From: Natranaerovirga hydrolytica
GTDB taxonomy: Bacteria > Bacillota > Clostridia > Lachnospirales > DSM-24629
Length of the DNA stretch: 64,000 nucleotides
Direction of reading: 5' to 3'
Assembly (NCBI RefSeq): GCF_004339095.1
Contig: NZ_SMGQ01000012.1
Coordinates: 124,001-188,000 of the forward strand
The notes under the pieces are model-generated. The model was not told the origin of the DNA, made no database searches, and was given only the letters and a program-made list of their open reading frames with translations. Position numbers and translations under genes: made by a program. Positions 52,730-60,687 of the stretch are shown piece after piece. Within the stretch, counting starts at the first letter, position 1. The number at the start of each line of letters is the position of its first letter.

Positions 52730-52758
52730 AGTAAAACTCGCTATTTGCGAGTTTTACT
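52730..52758 (-). other. Intercistronic stem-loop between dctP and dctQ
   Basis: Perfect 12-bp stem AGTAAAACTCGC - TATTT - GCGAGTTTTACT. No T run follows on the transcribed strand, so it is more likely a 3' stabiliser that raises the level of the binding-protein message than a terminator. Confidence 0.6.
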
Positions 52759-52769
52759 GAGAAATACAA

Positions 52770-53843
52770 TTATTGTACATCGCGTATTTTGGAAACAATT
52801 TCTTCGTATTCGTTGTAAGGAGACATTTCATAAATAGGTTGGACGGCATCGCTAAATTTTTGAAGTTCTTCTTGGCTAAGTTCTACAGTAATGGTTCCTG
52901 CATTTTCTACGATTTCACGAGATGCTTCTTCACGTTCATTCCATTTTTGAATTTGAAATTCTTGTGTTTCTTTTGCACATTCAATAATCATTTGAATATC
53001 TTCATCACTTAGTTTGCTTTCTAAAGAGCTTTTTGAAGCTGCAAGGATTTCAGGAACTCGTGTATGACCATCGAGAACAAAATAAGGAGCAACTTCATAT
53101 TGACTAAAAGATTCATAAGTTGGCCAGTTGTTTTCTGCGCCTTCAATTACACCCGTTTGAACGGCAGTATAGATATCACCCATAGGTACAGACACAGGAG
53201 ATGCACCAAGATGTTCAATCAAACTGAACATCAACTGATTCTCTTGTACCCGTATTTTTAATCCACTAAGATCTTCCAAAGAGTTAACTTCTGTTGATGT
53301 ATAAAAGTTTCGTGCGCCGCCATCATACCAACATAGTCCAATAAATCCAGCATCATAAACACTTTCTAAGAGTTCCTGACCAATTTCGCCATTTAAAACA
53401 TTCCACATATGATCAGCATCTCTGTAAAGATAAGGCATCATTAATGCATTCAGGTCTCTGGAAAATTCTGCAAAAGGCGCTAAAGATACACGGGCAAAAT
53501 CAATTCCTCCAAACTGCAATTGTTCAATAACTGCTTTTTCATCACCTAATTGGCCGCCAGCATACACATCGATTTTTATACGCCCATTAGATCGTTCTTC
53601 TACAAGGCGAGCAAACTCATAATTTGCCAAAGTAGTAGGGTAATCTTCTGCATGAAGTTCAGCAAGACGCAAAGTGATTTGTTCAGTAGGCTCGTCAACA
53701 TCTTCAGAATCATCAGGTTCTAAAATTTCTTCTGTGCCTAAATCACCATTATCAGGAAGATCATTTGTATCATCTGAGCTAGAGCAAGCTGTAATACTTA
53801 AGATAATAACTAGGGTCATAATAATACTCAATAATTTTTTCAT
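52770..53843 (-). CDS. TRAP transporter solute-binding lipoprotein (DctP type)
   Basis: 357 residues from the ATG at 53843 (AAAGGAG site). Lipobox ITAC, Cys20, then an Asp/Glu-rich spacer. DctP motifs: GRIKIDVYAGGQLGDEKAVIEQL, LSGLKIRVQENQLM with the solute-binding Arg, and AVQTGVIEGAENNWPTY, each read by key residues. The ligand is likely an organic acid such as a hexuronate, suggested by the FCD regulator and the GH105-like hydrolase 6 kb away. Confidence 0.93.
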   Translation of the reverse strand: MKKLLSIIMTLVIILSITACSSSDDTNDLPDNGDLGTEEILEPDDSEDVDEPTEQITLRLAELHAEDYPTTLANYEFARLVEERSNGRIKIDVYAGGQLGDEKAVIEQLQFGGIDFARVSLAPFAEFSRDLNALMMPYLYRDADHMWNVLNGEIGQELLESVYDAGFIGLCWYDGGARNFYTSTEVNSLEDLSGLKIRVQENQLMFSLIEHLGASPVSVPMGDIYTAVQTGVIEGAENNWPTYESFSQYEVAPYFVLDGHTRVPEILAASKSSLESKLSDEDIQMIIECAKETQEFQIQKWNEREEASREIVENAGTITVELSQEELQKFSDAVQPIYEMSPYNEYEEIVSKIRDVQ

Positions 53844-53943
53844 AGTACTCCTTTTAAAATATATATTTATAGAAGTATATGCAGGTACTTGTATTAAAAA
53901 GTACAAAAGTAAATAAAAAGTAAATAAAAAAATAGGGCAAAAG

Positions 53944-53968
53944 ATAGGGACACTTCTCAAAAATAATC
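53944..53968 (+). repeat. REP-like half-site, ACACTTCTC type
   Basis: ATAGGGACACTTCTCAAAAA, single arm, about 100 bp upstream of the dctP start. Confidence 0.7.
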
Positions 53969-54063
53969 AATTTAGGAAAGGAAATGTAATGATAAAAGTA
54001 AGTTTGAAAAATTCTTATTAAAAGGAATATAGAAACGGGGTAATTAGAGTTGAAAATTTTTCA

Positions 54064-54104
54064 TAAAAAAAGCACCTTAAGCTGAGCAAAAGGTACTTTT
54101 TAAT
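54064..54104 (-). terminator. Possible terminator behind dps
   Basis: AAAAAAAGCACCTTAA and AAAGGTACTTTTTAA can pair imperfectly. It lies 54 bases beyond the dps stop, in a region without other function. Confidence 0.4.
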
Positions 54105-54157
54105 GTATTATAAGGGGAGTAACAAGTTTGTATGAAAAAAGTCATTAGTGAATTAAG

Positions 54158-54628
54158 TTATGATTGGTAAGCTTTAAGCATCCAAAGTGTTTTTTCGTAA
54201 TTGCCTATAAAGCCAGCCATTAAATCAACGGTTCCTTGATCTTTATTATCTTCAGCTGTCTCAAGAAGTTTTCGAGAGAGTTCTAACATCTTATTAAAAT
54301 CTTTTTCAATGATTTTGACAGACTCTAATGAAGAGATCGCTTGACTTTCTAATTCATCAATTGTACTCATGGCTATAAAATCTTTTAAAGAAGCAGAAGG
54401 TCTAGAACCTAATGTCAAAATTCTTTCTGCAACTTCATCTAAATCTTCGCTAACAAAATTATACAATTCTTCAAATTTTTCATGGAGTTGGAAAAAAGAA
54501 GTTCCTTCAATGTTCCAGTGTAAATTGTGAAGTTTTACATATAACACATTTAAATTAGCTAGGTACATATCTAAATCTTTAATGATTTTTTTTGTAATGT
54601 CTTCATTTAATCCAATTTTATTTATCAT
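54158..54628 (-). CDS. dps: Dps-family ferritin-like DNA-protection protein
   Basis: 156 residues. Ferroxidase residues between subunits are visible in VKLHNLHWNIEG and in EDLDEVAERILTLG. Dps oxidises and stores iron, using up hydrogen peroxide. A PerR-box-like palindrome (54665-54679) lies 37-51 bases upstream, and the perR-like gene is next on the same strand. AGGAGGT site. Confidence 0.93.
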   Translation of the reverse strand: MINKIGLNEDITKKIIKDLDMYLANLNVLYVKLHNLHWNIEGTSFFQLHEKFEELYNFVSEDLDEVAERILTLGSRPSASLKDFIAMSTIDELESQAISSLESVKIIEKDFNKMLELSRKLLETAEDNKDQGTVDLMAGFIGNYEKTLWMLKAYQS

Positions 54629-54664
54629 AGTAATAACCTCCTGTAAATTATATCTATTTTAAAT

Positions 54665-54679
54665 TTGCAATGATTACAA
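54665..54679. promoter_or_regulatory. PerR box candidate of dps
   Basis: TTGCAATGATTACAA, a 7-1-7 inverted repeat inside a longer AAATTTGC...ACAAATTT palindrome. It matches the TTATAATNATTATAA consensus at 10 of 14 arm positions and lies between perR and dps. Confidence 0.6.
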
Positions 54680-54721
54680 ATTTATATTAACATCAAATCC
54701 GTAATGTGTCAATAGTTTTTT

Positions 54722-54764
54722 AAAAAAATACAAACATTACTTTAAAAGTAGTGTTTGTATTTTG
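54722..54764 (-). terminator. Terminator of the perR gene
   Basis: AAAATACAAACACTACTTTT / AAAGTAATGTTTGTATTTTT read on the minus strand, with a T run after it; separates perR from dps. Confidence 0.8.
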
Positions 54765-54775
54765 AGTTAATACTA

Positions 54776-55192
54776 TTACTTATTTTTACAAGATTTACAG
54801 ATGCCAGTAAAATGAAAGTATTTATTTTGGATATCAAATCCATCTAAAGCTTGAGAGTTAAATGCATCATCTATGATATCCACATCATAAACCTGTTTGC
54901 ATTGGTTGCATTTAAAATGTCCATGGGTTTTTTGAGAATATAAATCATATCTTATTTCATTGCCATCAATGGTAATGATTTCGACTAAACCTTTGTCAAC
55001 AAATTTGTTAAGGGTATTGTATACTGTTGTTTTTGATAAGGTAGGTATTTCAGGCACTAAATGCTCATAGATTTGGTTGACTGTAGGGTGGTTATCATGG
55101 GTATAAAGATATTCGAATATGCGTTTTCTTTGATATGAAGGACTTATACCATGGTCTCTTAAATAGAGTTCAATATTATCTATTTTAATCAT
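54776..55192 (-). CDS. perR: Fur-family peroxide regulator, PerR-like
   Basis: 138 residues from the ATG at 55192 (AGAGGTG site). Winged helix ISPSYQRKRIFEYLYTHDNHPTVNQIYEHL is recognisable by key residues, with TLSKTTVYNTL as recognition helix. Structural zinc site from FKCNQCKQ and CKSCKNK (two CxxC). The regulatory-metal His residues lie at HGHFKC. The dps neighbour and PerR-like boxes favour PerR over Fur or Zur. It would repress dps and itself until oxidised by peroxide. Confidence 0.87.
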   Translation of the reverse strand: MIKIDNIELYLRDHGISPSYQRKRIFEYLYTHDNHPTVNQIYEHLVPEIPTLSKTTVYNTLNKFVDKGLVEIITIDGNEIRYDLYSQKTHGHFKCNQCKQVYDVDIIDDAFNSQALDGFDIQNKYFHFTGICKSCKNK

Positions 55193-55229
55193 ACGAATCA
55201 CCTCTCTTGAGTGTAACGAATACAAAAAT

Positions 55230-55244
55230 GTAACAACTATAATA
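55230..55244. promoter_or_regulatory. PerR box candidate of perR
   Basis: On the minus strand TTATAGTTGTTACAT, 7-1-7 spacing and about 11 of 14 arm positions matching TTATAATNATTATAA, 38 bases upstream of the perR start. Suggests autoregulation. Confidence 0.5.
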
Positions 55245-55290
55245 TACCACATATTTTTTCTTTTGTGAATTGTTTTAAGTGATATTGCTT

Positions 55291-55311
55291 TATTTTTGAG
55301 AAGTGTCCCTT
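55291..55311 (-). repeat. REP-like half-site, ACACTTCTC type
   Basis: ATTTTTGAGAAGTGTCCCTT on the plus strand, single arm. Confidence 0.7.
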
Positions 55312-55445
55312 ATGTTTTTGGTTTGAATATCTCCTTTATTTTATGAAAGTTACTTTAGTGTGCTTTTCATAAGAGTGTTTTATACAGCTTATGTACTTAT
55401 ATATTTTTTCACATTTTAGCGGAGAGAAAAAAGGAAATTTAAGTT

Positions 55446-55509
55446 GTTTTTGAGAAGTGTCCCTTGGTTTTCCTTGGTTTTACTTGGTTTTCTGAGAAGT
55501 GTCCCTTGG
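55446..55509 (-). repeat. Two direct REP-like half-sites, ACACTTCTC type
   Basis: TTTTTGAGAAGTGTCCCTTGG (first 20 bases 55447-55466) and TTCTGAGAAGTGTCCCTTGG (about 55489-55508) as direct repeats, with CTTGGTTTT repeated between and after them. The second copy has lost part of the T run. Confidence 0.7.
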
Positions 55510-55520
55510 TTTTTAAGTTA

Positions 55521-55552
55521 GAAAAACAGCTGCCGGAGTTTTGGCAGCTGTT
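55521..55552 (-). terminator. Terminator of the SLH-protein gene
   Basis: ACAGCTGCC and GGCAGCTGT arms, 8-nt loop, T run on the minus-strand 3' side. Confidence 0.85.
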
Positions 55553-55573
55553 GGGCTATGGAGTATATTTTCT

Positions 55574-56449
55574 TTACTGATGTTGTTCTAATTCGGATAT
55601 AAGAGTGTTTAATCTAAAGATTTTATTTTCATAACCGTCTCTTGTTAGTTCGATGCTTTGTAGTTGCTTTTTATAATCTTCTTTTAAAGATTCATCATCT
55701 AGTGAATCTACAATTACTGTTGCGGTTTCCATTAAATCGTTATAGGAAGTTATCACATCTGTACTGTCTGTACTTGAACCTTCGTTAGTATCAGATGTTT
55801 CTTCATAAAATTGGTTTTCTTGAGCAATAGCAATAACATCTAAAGTTCTGTTAATAGAGGCAGCTAATTCTGAGAAGGTAATGTCATCATAAGGTTTAAA
55901 GGTATTATCAGGTAATCCTCTCATAATACTTGCATTAAAAACAAATGATAAACCACCAATATGAGCACCTTCAATATCATTGGTGTCTTCAAATACTGGA
56001 TACATAAGTGTTGTAGCTACATTCCAATCTTTTGCTCTAAATGATTCTGTAATGGCTTGTGCCACATCGATTCTAGAGATGTTTTCATCGCTATTTTCTT
56101 CATTATACAATTGGTTTAGAAGAGGATAATCACTAAAATCAATATCGTTTTCAAAGTTAAAAGTGTTGTCTAATAGGGTTGCAAAGTCTTGCTTGGTAAC
56201 AAGGGTTGTTGGAAGAACATCGCCTGACCAAATATTAGTAATCAATTCTTCTTTTATTAAATTTTGTATGTCGCCGTATGCCCAATGATTTTCTGAGATG
56301 TCAATAAATCCAAAGTTGTTTGCTTCTATTGAGATTAATTCTACCTCATCTATGGATATTGGTATAACTTCATTAGCATACGCAAGACTACTACTACTTA
56401 AAATTAATGCACCGGTTAAAGCGAATCCTAGTATTTTTTTTCTAATCAT
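55574..56449 (-). CDS. Secreted S-layer-homology (SLH) domain protein
   Basis: 291 residues from the ATG at 56449 (AAAGGAGGT site; the upstream extension has none). A signal peptide of about 25 residues ends after LAYA. Two or three SLH-like units follow: FIDISENHWAYGDIQNLI, a middle degenerate unit, and LPDNTFKPYDDITFSELAASI. The last 60 residues are Ser/Thr-rich and then helical. SLH domains bind pyruvylated wall polymers, so the protein is probably wall-bound. Specific role unknown. Confidence 0.85.
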   Translation of the reverse strand: MIRKKILGFALTGALILSSSSLAYANEVIPISIDEVELISIEANNFGFIDISENHWAYGDIQNLIKEELITNIWSGDVLPTTLVTKQDFATLLDNTFNFENDIDFSDYPLLNQLYNEENSDENISRIDVAQAITESFRAKDWNVATTLMYPVFEDTNDIEGAHIGGLSFVFNASIMRGLPDNTFKPYDDITFSELAASINRTLDVIAIAQENQFYEETSDTNEGSSTDSTDVITSYNDLMETATVIVDSLDDESLKEDYKKQLQSIELTRDGYENKIFRLNTLISELEQHQ

Positions 56450-56684
56450 TAATATGACCTCCTTTAAATAAGTTATATTTCTATGACGGTAGAATCGTAA
56501 AAAAGGTTCCATAAAAATGCGTTAAAAAGAAACCACCTCAAAAACATATGTTATAATAAAGAGAATAACTTTGTTAAGTCAATGATTGATAAATGAACAG
56601 TTTATGAATTGAATCAATAGGGAACTTATAGGAGCATAATATGAGTGTTTTATATAGAGCAAATCATAGAGGAGTGGTATAATA

Positions 56685-57539
56685 ATGAGTCATTTAATGG
56701 AAGATAAAACAGCATTAGTTGTTGAAGGTGGTGCTATGAGAGGCATATTTTCTACAGGTATTCTAGATGCATTTCTAATACATCAATTTAATCCCTTTGA
56801 TATACATATTGGTGTATCAGCAGGTTCATCAAATTTGGCAGCATATTTAGCCAATATGTACCAACGTAATTATAAAGTGTATGTAGATTATTCTGTTAGA
56901 CCAGATTTTATTAGTTGGAGAAAATTTTTTCTAGGCAAGCACTTGATTGATTTAGATTGGTTATGGGATATAACCATAAAAGAAATGCGTTTAGACTTAG
57001 ATAGGATCAGCCAATATAAAAATTATTATGTGGGATTAACAGAGGTGAATTCAGGTAAGACCCATTACATAAAGCCAGATAAGGATAATTTAGAAGAGGT
57101 TATTAAGGCTTCTAGCGCTATACCCATTTTTTATAGAAACACAGTTAATATCAATGGCGCGGAGTACGTTGATGGGGGTGTGTCAGATCCTATACCGGTG
57201 AAAAAGGCCTACGAATTGGGTGCTAAGAAAATTATGGTTATTCGATCAAGAGACTATCATTTTAATATGAAAAAACCTTCTAAAAAAATGCTTTTAGATG
57301 TTTTTTTGAGAAAATATCCTCAAGTGAAACTGGCCACTTTAAAGAGACATCGTGTGTATAGAGAAAGTATTGAATTTATTAGAAAACCACCAAAGGGCAT
57401 TGAAATAATCGAAGTTAATCCACCAGATGAATTTGAAACCAACCGATTAACACAAGATATTGAGATTTTAAAAAAAGATTATCAACTAGGTTACGACACA
57501 GGGATTAACATTATAAAAAAATGGAATCACAAAGCTTAA
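56685..57539 (+). CDS. Patatin-like phospholipase
   Basis: 284 residues. Oxyanion loop EGGAMRGIFSTGILDAF, nucleophile motif GVSAGSS (GxSxG) and catalytic Asp in YVDGGVSDPIP give the Ser-Asp dyad. It belongs to the YjjU-like group of bacterial patatins with predicted lipid acyl hydrolase activity. No signal peptide, so cytosolic or peripheral. GGAGTGG site. Ends at a strong terminator. Confidence 0.92.
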   Translation: MSHLMEDKTALVVEGGAMRGIFSTGILDAFLIHQFNPFDIHIGVSAGSSNLAAYLANMYQRNYKVYVDYSVRPDFISWRKFFLGKHLIDLDWLWDITIKEMRLDLDRISQYKNYYVGLTEVNSGKTHYIKPDKDNLEEVIKASSAIPIFYRNTVNINGAEYVDGGVSDPIPVKKAYELGAKKIMVIRSRDYHFNMKKPSKKMLLDVFLRKYPQVKLATLKRHRVYRESIEFIRKPPKGIEIIEVNPPDEFETNRLTQDIEILKKDYQLGYDTGINIIKKWNHKA

Positions 57540-57588
57540 AAAAGGTAGATGCAGCGTTTTGCAGTAGTGCTGTATCTACCTTTTTTTA
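57537..57588 (+). terminator. Terminator between patatin and pdxT genes
   Basis: AAAAAAGGTAGATGCAG and CTGTATCTACCTTTTTTT pair. With A and T runs on both sides it can end both convergent transcripts. Confidence 0.88.
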
Positions 57589-57611
57589 TGAAAAATGGGA
57601 TTGAATTATGG

Positions 57612-58199
57612 TTAACAAACAGCCGTCTTTACAAAGGTTTCAATAAAATACTGATGCACTTGAATATCGTCTGTTAGTTCAGGATGAAAAGAAGTTACAA
57701 ACATATTATTTTGTTTGGCTGCCACAATATTATTATTGATGGTAGCAATGATTTCTACAGTGCTACTTGTTTCAAGGATGTAAGGTGCCCTTATAAATAC
57801 CAAAGGTATTTTTTTGTTTGAGATTTCTGGTATCAACTCGTAGGTCATAAAGCTATTGATTTGGCGACCATAAGCATTCCTCTTAACAGTAATATCCATA
57901 GTTGCTAAATGGGTATCTTCTTGGTTGTGTATGTTTTTAGCTAGAAGGATCATTCCAGCACAAGTGCCCCATACTGGTAAGCCATTGGCAATACGTTCTT
58001 TTAAGAGCGACTTTATATTAAAGTCGTCTAACAATTTGCCCATAGTTGTGCTTTCGCCACCTGGAATAATAAGTCCATTAATACTTTCTAAGTCGTCCTT
58101 GTATTTAACCTTTATAGCTTCAACATTTTTGATTTTGGATAGACTGTTTAGATGTTCTTTAACAGAACCTTGTAAATCTAACACACCAACGTTTAACAT
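57612..58199 (-). CDS. pdxT: Pyridoxal 5'-phosphate synthase glutaminase subunit
   Basis: 195 residues from the ATG at 58199 (GAGGGTGG site). Class I glutaminase triad: Cys in WGTCAGMILL, His and Glu in SFHPELTDD. GGESTTMGKLL is the PdxT signature. It releases ammonia from glutamine and passes it to PdxS. The gene follows pdxS with one base between them, a standard operon. Confidence 0.96.
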   Translation of the reverse strand: MLNVGVLDLQGSVKEHLNSLSKIKNVEAIKVKYKDDLESINGLIIPGGESTTMGKLLDDFNIKSLLKERIANGLPVWGTCAGMILLAKNIHNQEDTHLATMDITVKRNAYGRQINSFMTYELIPEISNKKIPLVFIRAPYILETSSTVEIIATINNNIVAAKQNNMFVTSFHPELTDDIQVHQYFIETFVKTAVC

Positions 58200-58200
58200 G

Positions 58201-59073
58201 TTACCACCCTCTATTTGCATAAGGCGTTTCTAAAGATTCAATGGTCAGTCCAGACATTGGTTCCCCAAGATCTTCTGAAACGTCTGAAATGATTTTAGGA
58301 TCATTATAATAAGTCACCGCTTTTACAATAGCGCTGGCCCTTTTTTGAGGATTTTCTGATTTGAATATTCCAGATCCAACAAAAACACCGTCACAGCCTA
58401 ATTGCATCATTAAAGCAGCATCAGCAGGGGTAGCGATTCCACCAGCAGCAAAGTTAATAACAGGTAATTTTCCATTTTCTGCAACATATTGCACTAAGTT
58501 ATAAGGTGAACCGGTTTCTTTAGCAAAAGTCATTAATTCTTCTTTTGGCATAACCGTTAATTTTCTAATGCTATCACTTACAGTACGCATATGTCTAACG
58601 GCTTCTACCACATTACCTGTTCCAGCTTCTCCTTTGGTTCGTATCATAGAAGCGCCTTCTTCAATTCGTCTTAAGGCTTCTCCAATATCCTTTGCACCAC
58701 ATACAAAAGGTACTTTGAAATCTTGTTTATTAATATGAAATAAATCATCTGCAGGTGTTAGAACTTCACTTTCGTCAATATAATCAATGCCTAATGATTC
58801 TAAAATTTGAGCTTCTACAAAATGTCCGATGCGTACCTTTGCCATAACAGGAATAGAAACAGCTTCCATAATGCTTTTAATCATTTGAGGATCAGACATT
58901 CTTGCAACGCCGCCTTCTTTTCTAATGTCAGAAGGTACTTTTTCTAAAGCCATTACAGCAACGGCACCTGCTTCTTGTGCAATCTTTGCTTCTTCTGGTG
59001 TTACGACGTCCATTATGACACCGCCTTTTAACATTTGAGCCAAATTTTTGTTCAATTCGTATTTTTCGTTCAT
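58201..59073 (-). CDS. pdxS: Pyridoxal 5'-phosphate synthase lyase subunit
   Basis: 290 residues, highly conserved: [32 protein letters not shown] with active-site Lys, [29 protein letters not shown], and [16 protein letters not shown], each read by key residues. It makes PLP from ribose 5-phosphate, glyceraldehyde 3-phosphate and ammonia; the aminotransferase in the pyrimidine cluster needs this cofactor. AGGAGGT site. Confidence 0.97.
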   Translation of the reverse strand: MNEKYELNKNLAQMLKGGVIMDVVTPEEAKIAQEAGAVAVMALEKVPSDIRKEGGVARMSDPQMIKSIMEAVSIPVMAKVRIGHFVEAQILESLGIDYIDESEVLTPADDLFHINKQDFKVPFVCGAKDIGEALRRIEEGASMIRTKGEAGTGNVVEAVRHMRTVSDSIRKLTVMPKEELMTFAKETGSPYNLVQYVAENGKLPVINFAAGGIATPADAALMMQLGCDGVFVGSGIFKSENPQKRASAIVKAVTYYNDPKIISDVSEDLGEPMSGLTIESLETPYANRGW

Positions 59074-59204
59074 ATAATAGACCTCCTATTAATTTTTATT
59101 TTATTGTTTTCATACGTTGAAATATTAAAGAAGTTATAGAAAATATATTATATGAAAACTGTGCACTTAAAAAGTGACAGATTAAAGTGAATTAAGAGGG
59201 GCAG

Positions 59205-59256
59205 ATTTTATAAAAACAAAACCTTCTATGTCTAGAAGATTTTGTTTTTATAAAAT
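59205..59256. repeat. Long palindrome
   Basis: ATTTTATAAAAACAAAA and TTTTGTTTTTATAAAAT arms (17 bp, perfect) with an inner CTTCTA/TAGAAG stem. The preceding GAGGGGCAGATTTTATAAAA looks like a diverged TTCATAAAA-type REP arm. Possibly a terminator for the convergent side. Confidence 0.6.
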
Positions 59257-59260
59257 ATTA

Positions 59261-59352
59261 GCTCACCCTGTGTCTCTAATGTTCGTAAGAAGCACAAGGT
59301 GAGTTGAATGTCTAGTTTACAAATTCTTGCAAGTAAGTTTACGTATTACATT
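59261..59352 (+). repeat. Two-hairpin element, single copy
   Basis: First hairpin CTCACCCTGTGT ... AGCACAAGGTGAG (59262-59303), then GAATGTCTAGTTTACAAATT, CTTGCAAGTAAG and TTTACGTATTACATTTTTAT, corresponding part by part to the tandem units at 63203-63509. It borders the 3' end of the GH105-like gene. Confidence 0.65.
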
Positions 59353-59353
59353 T

Positions 59354-60457
59354 TTATATAAGGGTTATTTCGTTATAAGCCATTAAAAATGGAGCAACAC
59401 CGTGACCGTTATTTTCTACAATGGGTTCGCCTGATACATAGTATTCATAAGAACCATCACGCACATCGCCTCTTTCAGGGTGTCTACCTAATCCAGCACT
59501 TCGACAGATGCAACCCAGTCTAACTTCCCCATCAACTTCTTTGACACATTGGTTTACGGTGCCTTCAAAAGCTTTGACGCCATATTCCTTGTAATCTTCG
59601 CTTAAATAGCCTAAACGAACTCCTTTTAAAATAGCATAAGCTAGCATAGAAGTACCACTAGACTCTAAATAATTATCTTTTTTATCACCCATATCAACTA
59701 CTTGATACCACATACCACTTGAATGTTGATATTTTAGCATACCATCTATGGTTTCTTTTAACATATCCTTTAATAAGGCAGTATCTACATCTTCAGTTTC
59801 TAGCATTTCTAATAAGTCTACTAAAGCCATTACTAACCAACCAACTGCACGTCCCCATACATGAGGAGATAAGCCAGTTTCTTTGTCGCACCAGAACATT
59901 TCACGACTTTCATCATAGGCATGTAAGTATAATTCAGTTTCTTCGTTAAAGATAAACTTTCTTGCATTAGCAAATTGTTTTAACATATCTGAGTAATCTT
60001 TTTGGTCATTAAATGTTTTGATGTATTCTACATAAAAGGGCTGTCCCATATATAGACCATCTAACCAAATTTGATTTGGATAATTGTCTTTATGCCAAAA
60101 ACTTCCGCTTTCAGTTCTAGGATAAGTAGTGGTTAACTGGTTGTATAATAAATCCAGTACTTTTTTGTATTTTGGATCTTTTTCTTTTTTGTAAAGAGGA
60201 AATAATATTGATGCCATACGGATTTGATCAATGGTATAGTAATCAATATCAATTTCAGGAATGGTACCGTTTTCATCGTAAAGACGATCTACAAAATCTT
60301 TTACGAAATTATAGTATTTCTCATTATTTGTTTGCTCATACTTATCTAAGTATGATTTTAGGATACAATATTGAACATAATGCCATTTCAAATCATACCA
60401 CTTGCCTTCTGCATCCATATATTGCTCTTGTAATTTGTTTGCTATTTCATAATTCAT
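59354..60457 (-). CDS. GH105/GH88-like unsaturated uronyl hydrolase
   Basis: 367 residues from the ATG at 60457 (TTGGAGGTG site). (alpha/alpha)6-barrel family with the catalytic-Asp motif IWLDGLYMGQPFYVEY, then SPHVWGRAVGWLVMALVDLLE and LESSGTSMLAYAI, as in YteR/YesR. These enzymes remove the unsaturated galacturonyl or glucuronyl residue left by polysaccharide lyases. No signal peptide, so it acts on imported oligosaccharides in the cytosol. The TRAP/GntR genes at 50-54 kb could handle the released acid. Confidence 0.88.
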   Translation of the reverse strand: MNYEIANKLQEQYMDAEGKWYDLKWHYVQYCILKSYLDKYEQTNNEKYYNFVKDFVDRLYDENGTIPEIDIDYYTIDQIRMASILFPLYKKEKDPKYKKVLDLLYNQLTTTYPRTESGSFWHKDNYPNQIWLDGLYMGQPFYVEYIKTFNDQKDYSDMLKQFANARKFIFNEETELYLHAYDESREMFWCDKETGLSPHVWGRAVGWLVMALVDLLEMLETEDVDTALLKDMLKETIDGMLKYQHSSGMWYQVVDMGDKKDNYLESSGTSMLAYAILKGVRLGYLSEDYKEYGVKAFEGTVNQCVKEVDGEVRLGCICRSAGLGRHPERGDVRDGSYEYYVSGEPIVENNGHGVAPFLMAYNEITLI

Positions 60458-60687
60458 TTGCAACACCTCCAAATTAATTATATCAACAAAACAAAACAAA
60501 TAATAGATGCAAAGTGGAAAAAGTATGCAATAACAATGAGTATTAATTCTGACTATTTGCACAAAATGAGAATATCAAATAGAATTCTTATAGACTAATT
60601 TTACATATAATGATAAAATCAATAAGGATACTTTAATAAAAAAAGAAATATACTAAAGAGAGATGAAAATTATTTACGAGGTGAAGT

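Larger units (their letters stand above)
55193..55573. other. 380-bp gene-free stretch with REP debris
   Basis: Holds the perR promoter region, REP-like half-sites at 55291, 55446 and 55490, short TTGGTTTTCC-like repeats and the SLH-gene terminator. No reading frame of note. Confidence 0.6.
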
